Shown here: one piece after another, positions 5,509-7,883 of the stretch
How positions within the stretch are numbered: position 1 is the stretch's first letter
How the letters are laid out: every line of letters begins with the position of its first letter
Source: Acidobacteriaceae bacterium
GTDB lineage: Bacteria > Acidobacteriota > Terriglobia > Terriglobales > Acidobacteriaceae
Length of the DNA: 7,883 bases
Assembly (NCBI GenBank): GCA_003166055.1
Contig: PMWR01000319.1
Location: 1 to 7,883 of the forward strand
Direction of reading: 5' to 3'
Program-made: the position numbers and the translations under genes
Notes under the pieces: model-generated
Told to the model about the DNA's origin: nothing
Seen by the model: only the letters and a program-made list of their open reading frames with translations
Database searches by the model: none

Positions 5509-5571
5509 AGTGAGGTAAGCTGGAACCGGTCCCGCATCAGGGACCCGTGCCAGCCACCAATACTCACTGGC
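5509..5571. other. Layered imperfect hairpin after the cyclase gene
   Basis: Three nested arms: AGTGAG/CTCACT (5509-5514 with 5563-5568), GCTGG/CCAGC (5519-5523 with 5550-5554) and GGTCCC/GGGACC (5528-5533 with 5540-5545) around a 6-base loop. An alternative pairing, GCCAG/CTGGC (5549-5553 with 5567-5571), would compete with the middle arm. It begins 22 bases after the cyclase stop. No T-run follows directly, so if it is a terminator it is not a classic one. It may equally be a repeat-type palindrome. Confidence 0.5.
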
Positions 5572-5585
5572 CCGCACCCCCATTT

Positions 5586-5605
5586 CGTGCCCCCCCACGC
5601 CTTTT
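5586..5605 (+). terminator. Weak hairpin plus T-run, possible cyclase terminator
   Basis: CGTG (5586-5589) pairs with CACG (5596-5599) around a C-only loop, and CC then TTTT follow. The stem is only 4 pairs, so it is a marginal candidate. It lies between the cyclase and ppk1 and downstream of the larger hairpin. Confidence 0.25.
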
Positions 5606-5743
5606 CGCTTCGCCTTAACACTGTTTACTCCCTGCATCCTGTATTAGTTGCCTCACAGGCTGCTTTCCCTCGATCCCATCATTCTTGATGCCGCTCCGGG
5701 GGGAAACGCTGTAGACTGCCAACACGGCACTGGACGGACGTAG

Positions 5744-7883
5744 ATGGCCCGAACTTCAAACAAACAAAAGCTCTTTAACGGACGCGACCACTCCTGGATG
5801 CAGTTCAACCGCCGCGTCCTTGAAGAATCCGAAGACCCTGCCAATCCCCTGCTCGAACGCGTCAAGTTCCTCGCCATCACCGGCAACAACTTGGACGAAT
5901 ATGTCGAAGTCCGCCAGGCCGGCCTCATGCAGCGCATTGAAGACGGCTACCGCGAGCCCGGCTACGACGGCCTGCGCCCCGACGAGTCGCTTTCCGTACT
6001 CACCGCCGACATCCATGACTTCCTGGCTGCCCAATACCGCTGCTGGAACGATCACCTCGCCCCCGAACTCCGCAAACAGGGCATCCGTCTGCTGGAGTGG
6101 AAAGAACTCGGCGCCGAAGCCCGCGCCTTTGCCCAGGGCTACTTCCAGCGCGAAGTCGATCCGCTGCTGACGCCCATCTCCATCGACCCCGCCCATCCCT
6201 TTCCGCGCGTTCTGAACAAAGCTCTGTGCCTCGCCCTGCTGCTTCGCGCCAAGCGCCGCAGCTCCGGCCCCCAGGTCCTCGGTGTCGTTACCGTCCCCCG
6301 CGCCTTGCCCCGCTTCGTCCGTCTCCCCGGCGCTGATGGCGCCTTCGATTACCTGCTCCTCCAGGACTTGATCGCCCAGAACCTCTCCGGCATGTACCGC
6401 GGCTACGAAGTCCTCGCCCATGCCGCCTTTCGCGTCACTCGCAACTCCAACCTCTATTTCGAGGAAGAAGAAGCGCGTTCCCTGCTTGAGACCATCCGTG
6501 TCGAACTCCACAACCGCCGCAAGGGCGACGCCGTCCGCCTCGAAATCGAAACCGGCGCCGACCCCGAAATCGTTGAGCGCCTGCGCGTGAACTTCGAACT
6601 CGAAGAGAGCCAGGTCTTTCCCACCGACGGCCCCGTCAACCTCTCGCGCCTCATGTTCTTTTACGGGGACGTGAAGCGCCCCGATCTGAAATTCCCCTCC
6701 TTCACACCCCGGCCGCTCCACCTCAGCCGCAAGTCCACAAGCATCTTCGACGAGTTGCGCCATCACGACATCCTGCTCCACCACCCCTTCGACTCCTACG
6801 AGCCGATCGTCGACTTCATCCAGCAGGGCGCGCAGGACCCCGCCGTGGTAAGCATGAAGCAGACCCTCTACCGCACCAGCCAGGATTCGCCCATGTTCGC
6901 GGCGCTCACTGAGGCCGCGGCCACCAAGGAAGCCACCGTCGTTGTCGAACTCATGGCCCGCTTCGACGAGGCCTCCAATATCCGCTGGGCGCGCGACATG
7001 GAAGACGCCGGCGTGCAGGTCTTCCACGGCGTAGTCGGCCTCAAGACTCATTGCAAGCTGGCCATGCTCGTCCGCCGCGACGAGGACGGCCAAACCCGCC
7101 GCTACTGCCACCTCGGCACCGGCAACTACAACCCCGTCACCGCGCGCTTCTACACCGACCTGAGCCTGCTCACCTGCGACCCGCAGATCACCGAGCGCGT
7201 GCACATGGTCTTTAACTACCTGACAGCCCACGCAGAAATCGACGACTACCGTCCGCTGCTGGTCGCCCCGCTAACCATGGCGGAGAGTTTCCTTGGCCTC
7301 ATCCGCCGCGAGCAGGAACACGCCCAGGCAGGCAAGCCCGCCCACATTGTCGCCAAGATGAATGCCCTGCTCGAGCCTTCGGTGATTGAAGCTCTCTACC
7401 AGGCCTCGCAGGCCGGCGTCGAGGTCGACATGATCGTCCGCGGCCTGTCCATCCTCCGCCCCGGTGTCAAAGGCCTTTCAGAGAACATCCGCGTCCGCTC
7501 CATCGTCGGCCGCTTCCTCGAGCACTCACGCATCTTCCACTTCGCCAACGGCGGCAATAGCGAAATCTACCTCGGCTCCGCCGACTGGATGCCACGCAAC
7601 CTCTTCGAGCGCTGCGAAGTCGTCTTCCCAGTCCGCGATCAGGCCGCCCTCGATCGCATCCACGAAGAAATTCTCCCTGCCTACCTCGCCGACACCGTCA
7701 AAGCCCGCATGCAGCAGTCTGACGGCTCCTACATCCGCGCCAGCAAGCTTTATAAGGACGCACCAACTTTCTCCAGCCAGGACTTCCTCATGCAACTGGC
7801 TGAAGGCAAGACCGACCTCGACGCCATCCCCAAGCCAGCCATCGCCAAACCCACCGAAAAGCGATCAAAGGAAGAAAAACACT
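5744..7883 (+). CDS. ppk1: Polyphosphate kinase 1, 3' end outside the window
   Basis: Reversibly transfers the gamma-phosphate of ATP to inorganic polyphosphate through a phosphohistidine; usually cytosolic or membrane-associated. The frame is open for 713 codons with no stop before the edge (E. coli PPK1 has 688). Order: N-terminal domain with SWMQFNRRVLEE and FLAITGNNLDEY (ATP-contacting Asn at 48-49), head domain, and two catalytic phospholipase-D-like domains. Visible catalytic positions: R377 (TLYR), R406 (ARFDE), the phosphorylated His H436 (GLKTHCKL), and H594 (RFLEHSR), matching E. coli R375, R405, H435 and H592. GTGNYNPVTARFYTDLSLLT is the conserved stretch after the active His. The tail past residue 695 is Lys/Pro-rich and not part of the core. 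GGACGGA lies just before the ATG. I checked the frame base by base and saw no frameshift. No ppx or PhoU/Pst gene is in view. Confidence 0.97.
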   Translation, partial: MARTSNKQKLFNGRDHSWMQFNRRVLEESEDPANPLLERVKFLAITGNNLDEYVEVRQAGLMQRIEDGYREPGYDGLRPDESLSVLTADIHDFLAAQYRCWNDHLAPELRKQGIRLLEWKELGAEARAFAQGYFQREVDPLLTPISIDPAHPFPRVLNKALCLALLLRAKRRSSGPQVLGVVTVPRALPRFVRLPGADGAFDYLLLQDLIAQNLSGMYRGYEVLAHAAFRVTRNSNLYFEEEEARSLLETIRVELHNRRKGDAVRLEIETGADPEIVERLRVNFELEESQVFPTDGPVNLSRLMFFYGDVKRPDLKFPSFTPRPLHLSRKSTSIFDELRHHDILLHHPFDSYEPIVDFIQQGAQDPAVVSMKQTLYRTSQDSPMFAALTEAAATKEATVVVELMARFDEASNIRWARDMEDAGVQVFHGVVGLKTHCKLAMLVRRDEDGQTRRYCHLGTGNYNPVTARFYTDLSLLTCDPQITERVHMVFNYLTAHAEIDDYRPLLVAPLTMAESFLGLIRREQEHAQAGKPAHIVAKMNALLEPSVIEALYQASQAGVEVDMIVRGLSILRPGVKGLSENIRVRSIVGRFLEHSRIFHFANGGNSEIYLGSADWMPRNLFERCEVVFPVRDQAALDRIHEEILPAYLADTVKARMQQSDGSYIRASKLYKDAPTFSSQDFLMQLAEGKTDLDAIPKPAIAKPTEKRSKEEKH

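Noticed and set aside
5621..5641. Possible fourth heptamer array
   Set aside because: Only two CCTG cores are spaced by 7 bases and the flanking bases diverge. It is too degenerate to list as a repeat.
5756..7231. 491-codon ORF on the minus strand
   Set aside because: It lies entirely antisense to ppk1, whose conserved catalytic motifs are intact. The product is Val/Gly/Ala/Glu-rich with no recognisable domain, as expected for an antisense frame in GC-rich DNA.

Overview
The window is GC-rich bacterial DNA from a Gram-negative (two-membrane) organism. The gene content and the seven-base repeats between genes suggest an Acidobacteriota (Terriglobia-type) chromosome, but this is an inference from overall style; no marker gene here settles it.

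Layout. The left half is transcribed leftwards. From right to left it holds a degenerate ECF-sigma-like protein (3569-4261), then a tight two-gene efflux operon: a TolC-type outer-membrane factor (1888-3339) and an EmrA/HlyD-type membrane fusion protein (656-1885), only 2 bases apart. The operon ends at a hairpin terminator (about 585-634). A 590-base gene-free stretch follows, and then the first 21 codons of a probable DtxR/MntR-type metalloregulator (1-65) running off the left edge. The right half is transcribed rightwards: a soluble FHA-class III nucleotide cyclase fusion (4510-5487) with all canonical catalytic residues, then polyphosphate kinase 1 (ppk1, 5744 to the right edge), which still has no stop at the last base. 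The sigma-like gene and the cyclase diverge from a 248-base shared promoter region.

How the genes fit. The outer-membrane factor and the fusion protein are two of the three parts of a tripartite drug or metabolite exporter. The inner-membrane pump expected beside them is absent. The operon promoter appears to carry an inverted-repeat operator exactly in its -35/-10 spacer, so a repressor encoded elsewhere is likely. The cyclase (second messenger, FHA phosphothreonine reader) and PPK1 (polyphosphate synthesis) look like separate signalling and stress-metabolism genes rather than one operon, because a large imperfect hairpin lies between them.

Structure beyond genes. Four things stand out: clean heptanucleotide tandem arrays in the intergenic regions (96-130, 3532-3566 and 636-656); a gene-free stretch with a nested inverted repeat and a duplicated 10-mer that could be an undescribed structured RNA; a bipartite motif shared upstream of two leftward genes; and the layered hairpin after the cyclase gene. 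I saw no CRISPR array, transposase, tRNA or rRNA, and no defence system.
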